Shown: positions 32,827 through 40,587 of the stretch, one piece after another
How the letters are laid out: each line of letters starts with the position of its first letter
How positions within the stretch are numbered: the first letter of the stretch is position 1
NCBI GenBank assembly: GCA_018432235.1
Contig: JAHDLO010000041.1
Span: 1 to 41,622, forward strand
Reading direction: 5' to 3'
DNA length: 41,622 nt
From: Clostridiaceae bacterium
GTDB lineage: Bacteria; Bacillota; Clostridia; Peptostreptococcales; Natronincolaceae
Position numbers and translations under genes: made by a program
Notes under the pieces: model-generated
Told to the model about the DNA's origin: nothing
The model's database searches: none
What the model saw: the letters and a program-made list of their open reading frames with translations, nothing else

Positions 32827-33403
32827 ACAGTAAGAGATTCAAATTGATGGATTCCTTCATCTGTTTAACTATTAGATCAGCCAGCTCATCGGGGGAAATT
32901 TTCTTTTTATCCTTAATCCATTTGATGAGAATATTGATAGCAATGCCAGACCTTAGGGACAAAAAATACTCTGGATGCTGCCATATAATTTCATGGGCAC
33001 TGTCAATATGTGGCATAAATAGCCCCAGCATTTTTTCAAAGGAGTCATTTATAATATCGATTCTATTGGCCTTAATTAATAGCTCAACAATTGAGGATTG
33101 TAAGTACCAAAATCTTAAAAAGGGCTTTAGAAAAATTGCTTTTACTGCTTCTTCTCTATAGCTGCTGTAATAATCTATAAGGTAGTGATAAAGCTCTAGA
33201 AAGACCTCGTCGCATTTCATTCTTAAGACGTCTTCAAGGGAATCAAAATTTCGATAGAAGGTTGCTCGTCCCAGCTGAGCCTTTTCAACCACCTCGGTTA
33301 TAGATATTTCTCCAAGACTTCTTTCCTGGAGTAGCTCCGAAAGGGCTTTATATATCCATTGTCCCGATTGAATTGATCGTTTATCTTTTTTAATATGATA
33401 CAT
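32825..33403 (-). CDS. TetR-family regulator
   Basis: This 192-aa protein has an N-terminal TetR helix-turn-helix (ISITEVVEKAQLGRATFYRN followed by FDSLEDVLRMKCDE) and a helical C-terminal domain ending IKDKKKISPDELADLIVKQM. This end is closely similar in style to that of the TetR protein at 22278, so the two belong to one subgroup. It is divergent from the membrane protein at 33541, its likely target. GGAGG precedes its start on the minus strand. Confidence 0.92.
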   Translation of the reverse strand: MYHIKKDKRSIQSGQWIYKALSELLQERSLGEISITEVVEKAQLGRATFYRNFDSLEDVLRMKCDEVFLELYHYLIDYYSSYREEAVKAIFLKPFLRFWYLQSSIVELLIKANRIDIINDSFEKMLGLFMPHIDSAHEIIWQHPEYFLSLRSGIAINILIKWIKDKKKISPDELADLIVKQMKESINLNLLL

Positions 33404-33437
33404 TTCTATACCTCCTGTTCCACATCGCTTATAGCTA

Positions 33438-33466
33438 TTGACTGTTTATATGTGTCATTATATACT
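33438..33466 (+). promoter_or_regulatory. Promoter of the small membrane-protein gene
   Basis: TTGACT (33438-33443), 17 nt, TATACT (33461-33466). AATGTATCA and TATGTGTCA elements nearby may be parts of a TetR operator, but no clean palindrome was found. Confidence 0.6.
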
Positions 33467-33540
33467 GAGGATAAATAAGAGTCAAATGTATCATAACTTT
33501 TGATGTATAAATAACCTAATTAACATGGGAGGACGAAATA

Positions 33541-33966
33541 ATGAAAACCAATAAAAAAGACATTTATCTTTTTCCCGCCAGGCTTCTTTTGGTATTGGGT
33601 ATAATAGATTTAGTCAGGGGCTTTATGCACACCTTTAACATCCATTGGGCAGCCGCCAATGTAGCAAAAATGGATCTTTCGATCGGTGGCGATCAGCTGT
33701 TTCTTTTAGGGGTCTTTGGGCTTTCCAATTTTCTGACGGGTATATTATTTATATTTTTAAGTAGAAGGGCACGGGAGCTTTCACCCCATATTATTATCAT
33801 CATTCCATTGTCCTATGCCATAGGGTTGCTGGGCTTCCGATATGCAGGTCTTGTCAAGCAGGCGGCCTTCAATGGTCGCTATTTTATGATGGTCTACATG
33901 GCGGTATGCGTATTGACCTATGTGAAATATATGGTTGACAAAAAAGGCCAAGAGTCAAAAGCGTAG
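33541..33966 (+). CDS. Small integral membrane protein
   Basis: This 141-aa protein has four hydrophobic segments (about residues 10-27, 52-77, 85-103, 110-130). I recognise no catalytic motif. GFMHTFNIHWAAANVAKMDL, containing several His and Asn, lies in the first outside loop and resembles the DoxX/DUF4345-like membrane proteins only loosely. GGGAGG precedes the ATG. It is controlled by its own promoter and probably by the divergent TetR gene. Confidence 0.75.
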   Translation: MKTNKKDIYLFPARLLLVLGIIDLVRGFMHTFNIHWAAANVAKMDLSIGGDQLFLLGVFGLSNFLTGILFIFLSRRARELSPHIIIIIPLSYAIGLLGFRYAGLVKQAAFNGRYFMMVYMAVCVLTYVKYMVDKKGQESKA

Positions 33967-33976
33967 TAATAAAATA

Positions 33977-34047
33977 AGCCACGGGGACGTTTTGGCACCT
34001 TTGCGTGCCAAACAAAACGTCCCCGTGGCACGCGTCCCCGTGGCACG
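33977..34047. repeat. Rearranged REP-like inverted pair
   Basis: The left arm (33977-33998) lacks four bases of the core (GACGTTTTGGCAC). The right arm is complete (34004-34032) and is followed by a partial tandem duplication CGTCCCCGTGGCACG (34033-34047). This shows both deletion and duplication within the repeat. Confidence 0.92.
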
Positions 34048-34085
34048 AAAGGGAATATTGGAGTATCCGATATTCCCTTTTTGCT
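34048..34085 (+). terminator. Strong intrinsic terminator
   Basis: AAAGGGAATATTGGA pairs with TCCGATATTCCCTTT around GTA, followed by TTGC; all positions pair, with one G-U pair. It directly follows the repeat after the membrane-protein gene. The rest of the stretch to 34274 holds no gene. Confidence 0.85.
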
Positions 34086-34274
34086 ATAATAAACCAATGA
34101 CGGTTATAAAATGAAAAAATATGTAATTATGTTATAATTATACACATTAAAGGCTTGAAGAATAGGCCATGATGCAAATTAGAAGCACAGCTTATGTGCT
34201 TTATAAAATAAATATTTTTACAGCCGCACATAGCTTAGGCTTGAATCGTTATATATAGGGAAGGAGGTTTTCAG

Positions 34275-34733
34275 GTGTCTTTAGAGCTCAAGGACCACTA
34301 TGACAAGATTTTTAAGTATTGCTACCTAAAGATTAAGAATTCGCAGCTTGCTGAGGATTTGACACAGGAGGCCTTTTTAAGATTTTTCAGTCAAACCTCA
34401 TATATTAGTCGTGGCAAGCCTCTGGCATATCTTTATACGATTGCAAGAAACCTGTGTATAGATTCATATAAAAGGAATGAATTGCAGCTTTTAGAGGAAA
34501 ATATTCCCGACTCCGATGCCCTTGAAGACTTTGAAATGAGCCTTGTCATAAGGCAGGCCGTCAGCTTACTGCCGGAGGATTTGCAGGAGATCATCCACCT
34601 GCGTTTTGTCTGTGATCTTTCAATAAATGAAATCAGCCATATTACAGGCCTTTCACGCTTTGCTATATACAGAAGGACAGGGAATGCACTGAACAAATTA
34701 AAGGAATCATTGAGAGAGGAGGATTTTATTTGA
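34275..34733 (+). CDS. ECF-type sigma factor
   Basis: This 152-aa protein has sigma region 2 (IFKYCYLKIKNSQLAEDLTQ, IARNLCIDSYKR) and region 4 (LPEDLQEIIHLRFVCDLSIN, LSRFAIYRRTGNALNKLKES), with no region 3, as in extracytoplasmic-function sigma factors. It starts with GTG at 34275 after AAGGAGG. Its stop overlaps the start of the next gene (TTGA). No classical zinc-binding anti-sigma factor follows; the membrane protein downstream is the only candidate. Confidence 0.92.
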   Translation: MSLELKDHYDKIFKYCYLKIKNSQLAEDLTQEAFLRFFSQTSYISRGKPLAYLYTIARNLCIDSYKRNELQLLEENIPDSDALEDFEMSLVIRQAVSLLPEDLQEIIHLRFVCDLSINEISHITGLSRFAIYRRTGNALNKLKESLREEDFI

Positions 34734-35464
34734 GAAGGCTTAGAATGCAGATAAAATCAGCATACAAATCACCGATGCCTGTTAGAAGAGATGAGTTTTT
34801 ACACAGTTTTAATTATCCAAAGGCTAGCTATGGTGATTTTGTCATCAATCAAATCGGATATATTAGAATAAGGGTTTGGTTGCTATCCGTTGCTTCTATA
34901 GCAGCTGCATTTATTGGGGGGAGAGTATGCCACTATACCGATGCGTTCAACACCCTATGGGTTATATCCTCTATCATGCCCTTTATTGCACTGGTTACAG
35001 TCATCGAACTGATGAGAAGCACCTCCTGTCATATGGCCGAACTGGAAATGAGCTGCCGCTATAGCCTTACAGATGTTATTCTCGCACGTTTGGGTATACT
35101 TGCAGGCTTAAATCTGATGGTCTTTATCACCATGCTCCTATTACTAAGGGGCAGAATTGAATACAGCCTTTGGCGTACAGGCATTTATATGCTATTTCCC
35201 TTTATATTAACCTGTAGCCTATCACTGGCGGTTATAAATTTTATTAAAGCCCGGGAAGGCTTTTATATTTGCAGTGGAATCAGCTGCTTTGTCAGTATGA
35301 TCAACAGTATTGTGGTGTATTCAGTGCCGATTGTGTTAGCTGACAGGTACATGGTAGTATGGTGTATTCTTTTTTTGAGTTTAATGATTTTCCTGGTATT
35401 GCAGATTTTCAAGCTGATTAAAAAAACGGAGGAATTGCAATGGAGCTTAGTACTGACTGCTTAA
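34730..35464 (+). CDS. Six-helix membrane protein coupled to the sigma factor
   Basis: This 244-aa protein begins with about 45 cytoplasmic residues (SAYKSPMPVRRDEFLHSFNY). Six helices follow, at about residues 48-65, 75-95, 118-140, 149-170, 176-198 and 205-232. The short N-terminal domain before the membrane part is where an anti-sigma element could lie. The membrane part alternatively resembles the permease partner of an ABC-2 transporter. It overlaps the sigma gene (TTG start, 4 nt) and the ATPase gene (25 nt), so all are translated together. Unnamed family; function inferred. Confidence 0.78.
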   Translation: MRRLRMQIKSAYKSPMPVRRDEFLHSFNYPKASYGDFVINQIGYIRIRVWLLSVASIAAAFIGGRVCHYTDAFNTLWVISSIMPFIALVTVIELMRSTSCHMAELEMSCRYSLTDVILARLGILAGLNLMVFITMLLLLRGRIEYSLWRTGIYMLFPFILTCSLSLAVINFIKAREGFYICSGISCFVSMINSIVVYSVPIVLADRYMVVWCILFLSLMIFLVLQIFKLIKKTEELQWSLVLTA

Positions 35465-36318
35465 CCAAGCAGTATGATAAAAAAATTGTCGTCGATAGAA
35501 TTAGTATGACGCTGAATAAGGGAGTCTATGGCCTTTTAGGGGCAAATGGTGCGGGAAAAACCACCTTGATAAGGATGATGTGCGGTATTCTAAAGCCAAC
35601 CAGCGGAGAGGTTACATTTAACGGCGTAGATGTGACTCATGAGGATTACAGGGATGCACTAGGATATATGCCGCAATTTTTCGGTTACTATCCGGAATTC
35701 AATGCAATGGAATTCTTGTGCTATATGGGCTGTCTGAAGGGGTTGACAAAAAAAAGAGCCAGAGAAAGGTCAAAGGAGCTATTGGAGCTGGTATCATTGA
35801 CAGATGTTGCAGGAAGCAAGATTAAGACTTTTTCAGGGGGAATGAAACAGCGTCTTGGTATTGCACAGGCGCTCCTGAATAATCCTAAGATTTTGATTTT
35901 GGATGAGCCGACGGCTGGGCTTGATCCCAAGGAGAGGGTACGCTTCCGAAGTCTTATTTCCCAGTTGGGTGAGGATAAAATTGTCCTGCTTTCTACTCAT
36001 ATAGTGTCAGATATAGAGAGCATTGCAGCAAATATACTGATTATGAAGGGGGGCAGACTTCTACATAAGGGTACTCTGGAGGAAATAACGGCGCTAATTG
36101 AGGGAAAGGTATTTGAATGCAACCTTGATAGAACAGCAGCAGAGGCTTTAATTTCAAAATATCCAGTTATAAATCTAAGGTACCAACAGGATAGAACACT
36201 CTTGCGTTTGGTATGTGAGGAAAAACCCTGTGTAGGGGCAGTAAATGCTGCAGCAACCCTTGAAGATGTATATCTTTATTATTTTAGCGAGGTGAATCCA
36301 AATGCAAAGCTTTTTTGA
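35440..36318 (+). CDS. ABC-2 type transporter ATPase
   Basis: This 292-aa ATPase has Walker A LLGANGAGKTTLIRMM, Q-loop GYMPQFFGYYPEF, signature TFSGGMKQRLGIAQAL, Walker B ILILDEPTAGLDPKERV and H-loop LSTHIVSDIE. A C-terminal region of about 75 residues follows. It belongs to the CcmA/NatA-type ATPases. Its ATG has GGAGG upstream inside the previous gene. Its end overlaps the permease gene by 17 nt. Confidence 0.93.
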   Translation: MELSTDCLTKQYDKKIVVDRISMTLNKGVYGLLGANGAGKTTLIRMMCGILKPTSGEVTFNGVDVTHEDYRDALGYMPQFFGYYPEFNAMEFLCYMGCLKGLTKKRARERSKELLELVSLTDVAGSKIKTFSGGMKQRLGIAQALLNNPKILILDEPTAGLDPKERVRFRSLISQLGEDKIVLLSTHIVSDIESIAANILIMKGGRLLHKGTLEEITALIEGKVFECNLDRTAAEALISKYPVINLRYQQDRTLLRLVCEEKPCVGAVNAAATLEDVYLYYFSEVNPNAKLF

Positions 36319-37579
36319 TTTGGTGGGATTTGAGTACAAGAAGCTTTTTAAAAGAAGGAGTACCATCATCAGTCTGGTTATGGTACTTGCTATTGCAGTG
36401 ATAACATGTATTACCTCAATAACAGGTCATGTTTATTGGTCTAGCGGAGAAAGAATACCTTTGCTTGAAGCTATGAGACAGGATAGAGAGGTAATTACCT
36501 CAAAGGCAGGATATATGGAGGAGGCCTTTATAAGAGAAGCAATAGAACAGAACGCCATTATGATAGCCAATAATGACAATTACATCATCAATGATTATGG
36601 GAAGCATTTAAAAAGCTCAGCCTACATGAATTATATTCTTCCCTACGAAAAGGCAGTAAATATCATCAATATCATTTACGAGAGGAATATTGAAAACCTT
36701 GGAACTAATGGAATAGAGCTGTTTAATACCAGCACCATTCGACCTATAGATAAACTGAGGACAGAGGACGCAGCTGGCTTTTACGAAGTCATCAATCAGA
36801 CCGTACAGAATCAGATCAATGGAAGAACCTTACTGTCAGAGGGAGAGAAGACGAAGCATTTTGAAATGCTCTCCCGGGTGGAAACTCCCTATTATAACGA
36901 CTATTTCCAGGGATTTTTGACCTTTGCTCGGCTCCTGCAGGTGGTGGCCTTAATAATGATGATTGCAATGGCTATTAGTATTTCACCAATATTTTCAAAT
37001 GAATATCAGACGAAGATGGACCAGCTGCTATTGACTTCAAAATACGGAAAAAGCAAGGCCATTGCTGCAAAGCTCTTTACAGGTTTTTCATTTACTCTAG
37101 CTCTAGCGATGATTACTCTCTTTGGCCTATTATTATCTCTGCAGGTATTGCACGGTTTTAGAGGAGCCGATGTAGCGATTCAGGCAATGGATGTATTTTC
37201 CACCTACCCGCTCACTATGCTTCAGGCCAGCTTAATTGCCATATTAGTAGTAATTAGCACTACGCTGCTGTTTGTGATCTGCATTATGCTGTTTTCAGCA
37301 TGGATTAAATCAGCCTTTCTAGTGGTAACAATGTCATTTTTGCTTCTATTTATGCCTGGGTTGATTAATATATCTGCAAAAAATAGATTGCTTTATCAGT
37401 TGCTTCAGCTATTTCCTGCAAAGGCGACTATGTTTTCGAATATATTTTCTGAGTATTTTTTTGAAATTCCCGGCATTATCCTTACACCACCGGTCTTCTA
37501 TGTAATTTTTTCAATCCTTATGGCATCACTGCTAACACCAATTACGGGGTATGTTTTCAAAAGCCATCAGGTGGAATAA
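36302..37579 (+). CDS. ABC-2 type permease
   Basis: This 425-aa protein has one helix at the N-terminus (residues about 19-40), a large outside domain (about 40-190) rich in helices (EAFIREAIEQNAIMIANNDN), and then five helices up to the C-terminus. FSNEYQTKMDQLLLTSKYGKSK is the cytoplasmic coupling helix of ABC-2 export permeases. Substrate unknown. It pairs with the ATPase upstream and is followed by a terminator. The four genes from the sigma factor form one unit. Confidence 0.88.
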   Translation: MQSFFDLVGFEYKKLFKRRSTIISLVMVLAIAVITCITSITGHVYWSSGERIPLLEAMRQDREVITSKAGYMEEAFIREAIEQNAIMIANNDNYIINDYGKHLKSSAYMNYILPYEKAVNIINIIYERNIENLGTNGIELFNTSTIRPIDKLRTEDAAGFYEVINQTVQNQINGRTLLSEGEKTKHFEMLSRVETPYYNDYFQGFLTFARLLQVVALIMMIAMAISISPIFSNEYQTKMDQLLLTSKYGKSKAIAAKLFTGFSFTLALAMITLFGLLLSLQVLHGFRGADVAIQAMDVFSTYPLTMLQASLIAILVVISTTLLFVICIMLFSAWIKSAFLVVTMSFLLLFMPGLINISAKNRLLYQLLQLFPAKATMFSNIFSEYFFEIPGIILTPPVFYVIFSILMASLLTPITGYVFKSHQVE

Positions 37580-37596
37580 ACATGTGTACAACGAAG

Positions 37597-37622
37597 GACA
37601 TCGGAAAATCCGGTGTCTTTTA
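37597..37622 (+). terminator. Intrinsic terminator of the sigma/ABC operon
   Basis: GACATCGGA and TCCGGTGTC pair (one G-U) around AAA, followed by TTTTAT. Confidence 0.88.
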
Positions 37623-37798
37623 TATGTTGATAAATTAGCTATTAAGATTGCCTATGTAATAAGAATTTCTATATGTAGCACAAAGCAATTTTTGCAACTG
37701 AATTATCCCGTTTAGACATTAACCCTTGAATTTTCAATGATATTATAGCCAAAGCGTAGTAATAAAAAGCGAAGGGATGTTATGCTGGACAAAGCCAT

Positions 37799-37826
37799 GT
37801 GCCAAACAAAACGTCCCCGTGGCACG
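37799..37826 (-). repeat. REP-like repeat, reverse copy
   Basis: GTGCCAAACAAAACGTCCCC followed by GTGGCACG. It lies between the terminator of the preceding operon and a hairpin in front of the DUF2089 gene, in a 363-nt stretch that contains nothing else I can support. Confidence 0.95.
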
Positions 37827-37834
37827 TCCCATGG

Positions 37835-37870
37835 AATGGTAGCTGAAGTAGTCGGCTACCATTGTTTTGT
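37835..37870 (+). terminator. Terminator-like hairpin upstream of the DUF2089 gene
   Basis: AATGGTAGC and GCTACCATT are perfect 9-bp arms followed by GTTTTGTTT. It points toward the DUF2089 gene, so it is either a fragment of the upstream unit or an attenuator. Confidence 0.6.
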
Positions 37871-37942
37871 TTAATATATTATTTATTATTGATTTTAATA
37901 ATATTTAAGTTTATAATTAATATTATTAAAGGAGGTTTGAAT

Positions 37943-38239
37943 ATGGGAATAGAAGTTGTGCCGGAGTGGATGATCAATCTAGACAATGAAGATGTATCCT
38001 TTATCAAGAAATTTCTCTTAGCTTCAGGCTCGTTGAAAGAAATTGCCAACCAGTATGGCGTTACTTACCCTACTGTAAGACTAAGACTAGATAAATTGAT
38101 ACAAAAAATTCAAATAAGTGAAGATGCAGCAAACGAACCATACATAGCGCTTATCAAGCGATTAGCTTTAAATGACAAAGTGGATTTTGATACTGCTAAA
38201 CTATTGATTTCAGAATACAAGAAAATGAAAGGAGCTTGA
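37943..38239 (+). CDS. DUF2089-family small DNA-binding protein
   Basis: This 98-aa protein has PEWMINLDNEDVSFIKKFLL then ASGSLKEIANQYGVTYPTVR as a helix-turn-helix, the core of DUF2089. The N-terminal zinc ribbon and the C-terminal SHOCT-like part found in longer DUF2089 proteins are absent. Probably a regulator. A longer frame starts at 37862, but AAAGGAGG nine bases before ATG 37943 and the domain start decide. The membrane protein follows after 4 nt. Confidence 0.85.
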   Translation: MGIEVVPEWMINLDNEDVSFIKKFLLASGSLKEIANQYGVTYPTVRLRLDKLIQKIQISEDAANEPYIALIKRLALNDKVDFDTAKLLISEYKKMKGA

Positions 38240-38243
38240 TAGC

Positions 38244-38567
38244 ATGAAAAATGTAACAATAGTGTTGTTTCTTGTGCTTTCATTGTTAGTAGGAGGAATT
38301 TTCCTTCAAATCTTTCTATCAAAAAAGAAGAGTAAATGGTTTGGCCTTGTACTACCCACAATCACTTTTCTATACTCTTTGCTGATGATTTTAAACCTTG
38401 GTGCTTTTCATGCAATAACGAGAACGGAAGCATTTATGCGCATTGCAGCCACCTTTTTAATCAGCAATATTCCTACTATAGTTTTGCTCGTCATTTATTT
38501 TGGCTGTCGAGAAAAAAAGAAGCTTCGCTCTCAGCTGGATAAAATGAATATTCAAGATTTAGATTAG
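38244..38567 (+). CDS. Small membrane protein paired with DUF2089
   Basis: This 107-aa protein has three hydrophobic segments (residues about 3-25, 31-50 and 67-88), then a basic cytoplasmic tail CREKKKLRSQLDKMN. No family recognised. DUF2089 genes are often followed by a small membrane protein, which suggests the regulator responds to it or is held at the membrane, by inference. Confidence 0.75.
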   Translation: MKNVTIVLFLVLSLLVGGIFLQIFLSKKKSKWFGLVLPTITFLYSLLMILNLGAFHAITRTEAFMRIAATFLISNIPTIVLLVIYFGCREKKKLRSQLDKMNIQDLD

Positions 38568-38744
38568 CTTCTTGGTGTGAGTTTTCAGATATCATTTATA
38601 TAAGGTTTGATTTTGCCGTGGTAAAAACAAGGGAAATAATGGAATAAACGATTGCTCATTATTATAATTAATTCATATATCGTCTTGAATTTCAAATAAA
38701 ATTATGATAAGATAACATCAAATTAAAGGATTGGAGTTGAAAGG

Positions 38745-38765
38745 ATGTATAACTTTTCTTGCTAA
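38745..38765 (+). CDS. Six-residue leader peptide upstream of ABC-F gene
   Basis: ATG-TAT-AAC-TTT-TCT-TGC-TAA encodes MYNFSC and is preceded by GGAG eight bases upstream. It lies 270 nt before the ABC-F start and about 145 nt before a terminator-like hairpin. Antibiotic-resistance ABC-F genes in Firmicutes are commonly regulated by drug-stalled ribosomes on short leader peptides. The peptide itself is only a candidate. Confidence 0.4.
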   Translation: MYNFSC

Positions 38766-38909
38766 TAATAACCAGCATAATATATTAGGATCAAAATCGT
38801 GGACGAAGTCCCTCCTTTTATTGTGCTTGTATTTGCAAGAAGGCTATAATTCTTTTCACTCATATCAATAGTCCTAGTCCTGCCTTAAGGCATGGCTTTG
38901 TATTGTATT

Positions 38910-38947
38910 TAATGAGCTGCAGAAGTATACCTTCTTGCAGCTTTTAT
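38910..38947 (+). terminator. Candidate attenuator hairpin in the ABC-F leader
   Basis: GAGCTGCAGAAG and CTTCTTGCAGCTTTT pair around TATAC, with a short T-run. It is placed between the leader peptide and the ABC-F gene, where premature termination would occur. Confidence 0.5.
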
Positions 38948-38948
38948 A

Positions 38949-39010
38949 TTTGCATAGGATAGTTAAGCTATTAAGTCCTATGTAAAAGGGGATGCCCCCT
39001 TATTAAAATA
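38949..39010 (+). ncRNA. Degenerate third copy of the structured RNA-like element
   Basis: The stem CATAGGA/TCCTATG (38953-38959, 38976-38982), a GGGGATGCCCC hairpin and TTATTAAAATAA follow in the same order as in the copies at 17323 and 41459. The rest of the element is missing. It forms the last part of the ABC-F leader. Confidence 0.4.
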
Positions 39011-39034
39011 AAGACGATACAGGAGGATATATTG

Positions 39035-40513
39035 ATGTCTTTAATTAATGTTTCAAACCTAACCTTTGCCTATGATGGCAGCTATGACAATATATTTGAA
39101 AATGTCAGCTTTCAGCTGGATACCGACTGGCGGCTGGGCTTTACGGGTAGAAATGGCCGAGGAAAGACCACCTTTTTAAGGCTACTGCTGGGGGAATACG
39201 ACTATACGGGTACCATATCCGCAAATGTGGATTTTGAGTATTTTCCCTATGAGGTCAAGGATAAGGACCTTATGACCATAGCTGTGGTGGAGGAAATATT
39301 TCCAAACTATGTTCAATGGCAGCTTATGCGGGAATTCAATCTTTTGGCGTTGTCGGAGGAGGTGCTGTATCGGCCCTTTTCCTCCTTATCCAACGGCGAA
39401 CAAACAAAGGTATTACTGGCGGCAATGTTTTTAAAGGAAAATAGCTTCTTGCTCATAGATGAGCCAACAAATCACCTGGATGTCAAGGGCAGAAGGCTGG
39501 TAAGTGATTATCTGAGGAGCAAGAGGGGCTTTATTCTTGTCTCCCATGACCGGGCTTTTTTGGATAATTGCGTGGACCATATACTTTCCATTAATAAAAC
39601 AAATATAGAGATTCAAAGAGGGAATTTCTCCAGCTGGTGGGAGAATAAAAGGCTGCAGGATGGCTATGAGCTGGCGGAGAATGAAAAGCTGAAAAGAGAA
39701 ATCCATCATCTGTCGGAGGCAGTTAAGCGCACCAGCGGTTGGTCCCATGAGGTGGAAAAAAGTAAATTTGGCGTCACAAATTCCGGCTCTAAGGTGGATA
39801 GGGGCTATATTGGTCATAAGGCAGCCAAAATGATGAAGCGTTCTAAGGCCATAGAGGGAAGGCGGCAAAATGCCCTTGAGGAAAAATCGAAGCTTTTGAA
39901 AAATATTGAAGCTTCGGAGGCCATCAAGCTCATACACCTGCCCTATCATAAAAATCGGTTGATAGAGCTGGAGGATATCGCTATTAGCTATGAGGATCAT
40001 ATGGTTTGCAGGGATATCAGCTTTACTATTGAAGCCGGTGATAGAATTGCTCTTCAGGGAAGGAATGGCTCTGGAAAATCCAGCATAATAAAGCTGATTT
40101 GTGGTGACGCCATAGCGCATACCGGCAGCTTAAATATTGGGAGTCAGCTTATCATCTCCTATATTTCACAGGATACCTCATGGCTTAGGGGCAGCTTAAA
40201 TGATTTTGCTGAATATCATCAGCTGGAGGAAAGTCTTTTTAAGGCTTTATTAAGACAGCTGGATTTCTCAAGGCTCCAATTTGAGAAGGATATCTCCGCC
40301 TTTAGTGCAGGGCAGAAAAAGAAGGTGCTTATAGCAAAGAGCATCTCAGAGAGAGCACATTTGTATATTTGGGATGAGCCCTTAAACTATATTGATGTTA
40401 TCTCCCGTATGCAAATAGAGTCCCTCATATTGACCTATTGTCCGACATTGCTGTTTGTGGAGCATGACATAGAATTCTGCAAAAATATTGCCACAAAGAG
40501 GATTGAGCTATAG
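39035..40513 (+). CDS. Lsa-type ABC-F ribosomal protection protein
   Basis: This 492-aa protein has two ABC domains in one chain and no membrane segments. Domain 1: Walker A GRNGRGKTTFLR, SSLSNGEQTKVLL, LLIDEPTNHLD. Domain 2: GRNGSGKSSIIK, SAFSAGQKKKVLIAKSI, YIWDEPLNYID. The signature in between, a charged linker (about residues 205-300) with GWSHEVEKSKFG and GYIGHKAAKMMKRSKA, matches the Lsa/VgaA-type ARE ABC-F proteins. These displace lincosamides, streptogramin A and pleuromutilins from the ribosome. AGGAGG at 39021-39026 selects ATG 39035. Drug spectrum is inferred. Confidence 0.9.
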   Translation: MSLINVSNLTFAYDGSYDNIFENVSFQLDTDWRLGFTGRNGRGKTTFLRLLLGEYDYTGTISANVDFEYFPYEVKDKDLMTIAVVEEIFPNYVQWQLMREFNLLALSEEVLYRPFSSLSNGEQTKVLLAAMFLKENSFLLIDEPTNHLDVKGRRLVSDYLRSKRGFILVSHDRAFLDNCVDHILSINKTNIEIQRGNFSSWWENKRLQDGYELAENEKLKREIHHLSEAVKRTSGWSHEVEKSKFGVTNSGSKVDRGYIGHKAAKMMKRSKAIEGRRQNALEEKSKLLKNIEASEAIKLIHLPYHKNRLIELEDIAISYEDHMVCRDISFTIEAGDRIALQGRNGSGKSSIIKLICGDAIAHTGSLNIGSQLIISYISQDTSWLRGSLNDFAEYHQLEESLFKALLRQLDFSRLQFEKDISAFSAGQKKKVLIAKSISERAHLYIWDEPLNYIDVISRMQIESLILTYCPTLLFVEHDIEFCKNIATKRIEL

Positions 40514-40587
40514 CGATGTGACAACGAAGGGAACAAAATCAATTGCGCTGCGTCTAAATAAGAAAGAAGAATTAAGGAGGTGCTACT

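Noticed and set aside
33958..37770. AGCGTAGTAATAAAA shared near 33960 and 37755, considered as an insertion target or repeat
   Set aside because: Only about 15 A+T-rich bases and two copies; one includes a coding end, so chance cannot be excluded.
39431..40120. 229-codon frame on the minus strand
   Set aside because: It is fully antisense to the ABC-F gene, with no recognisable domain and no start signal.
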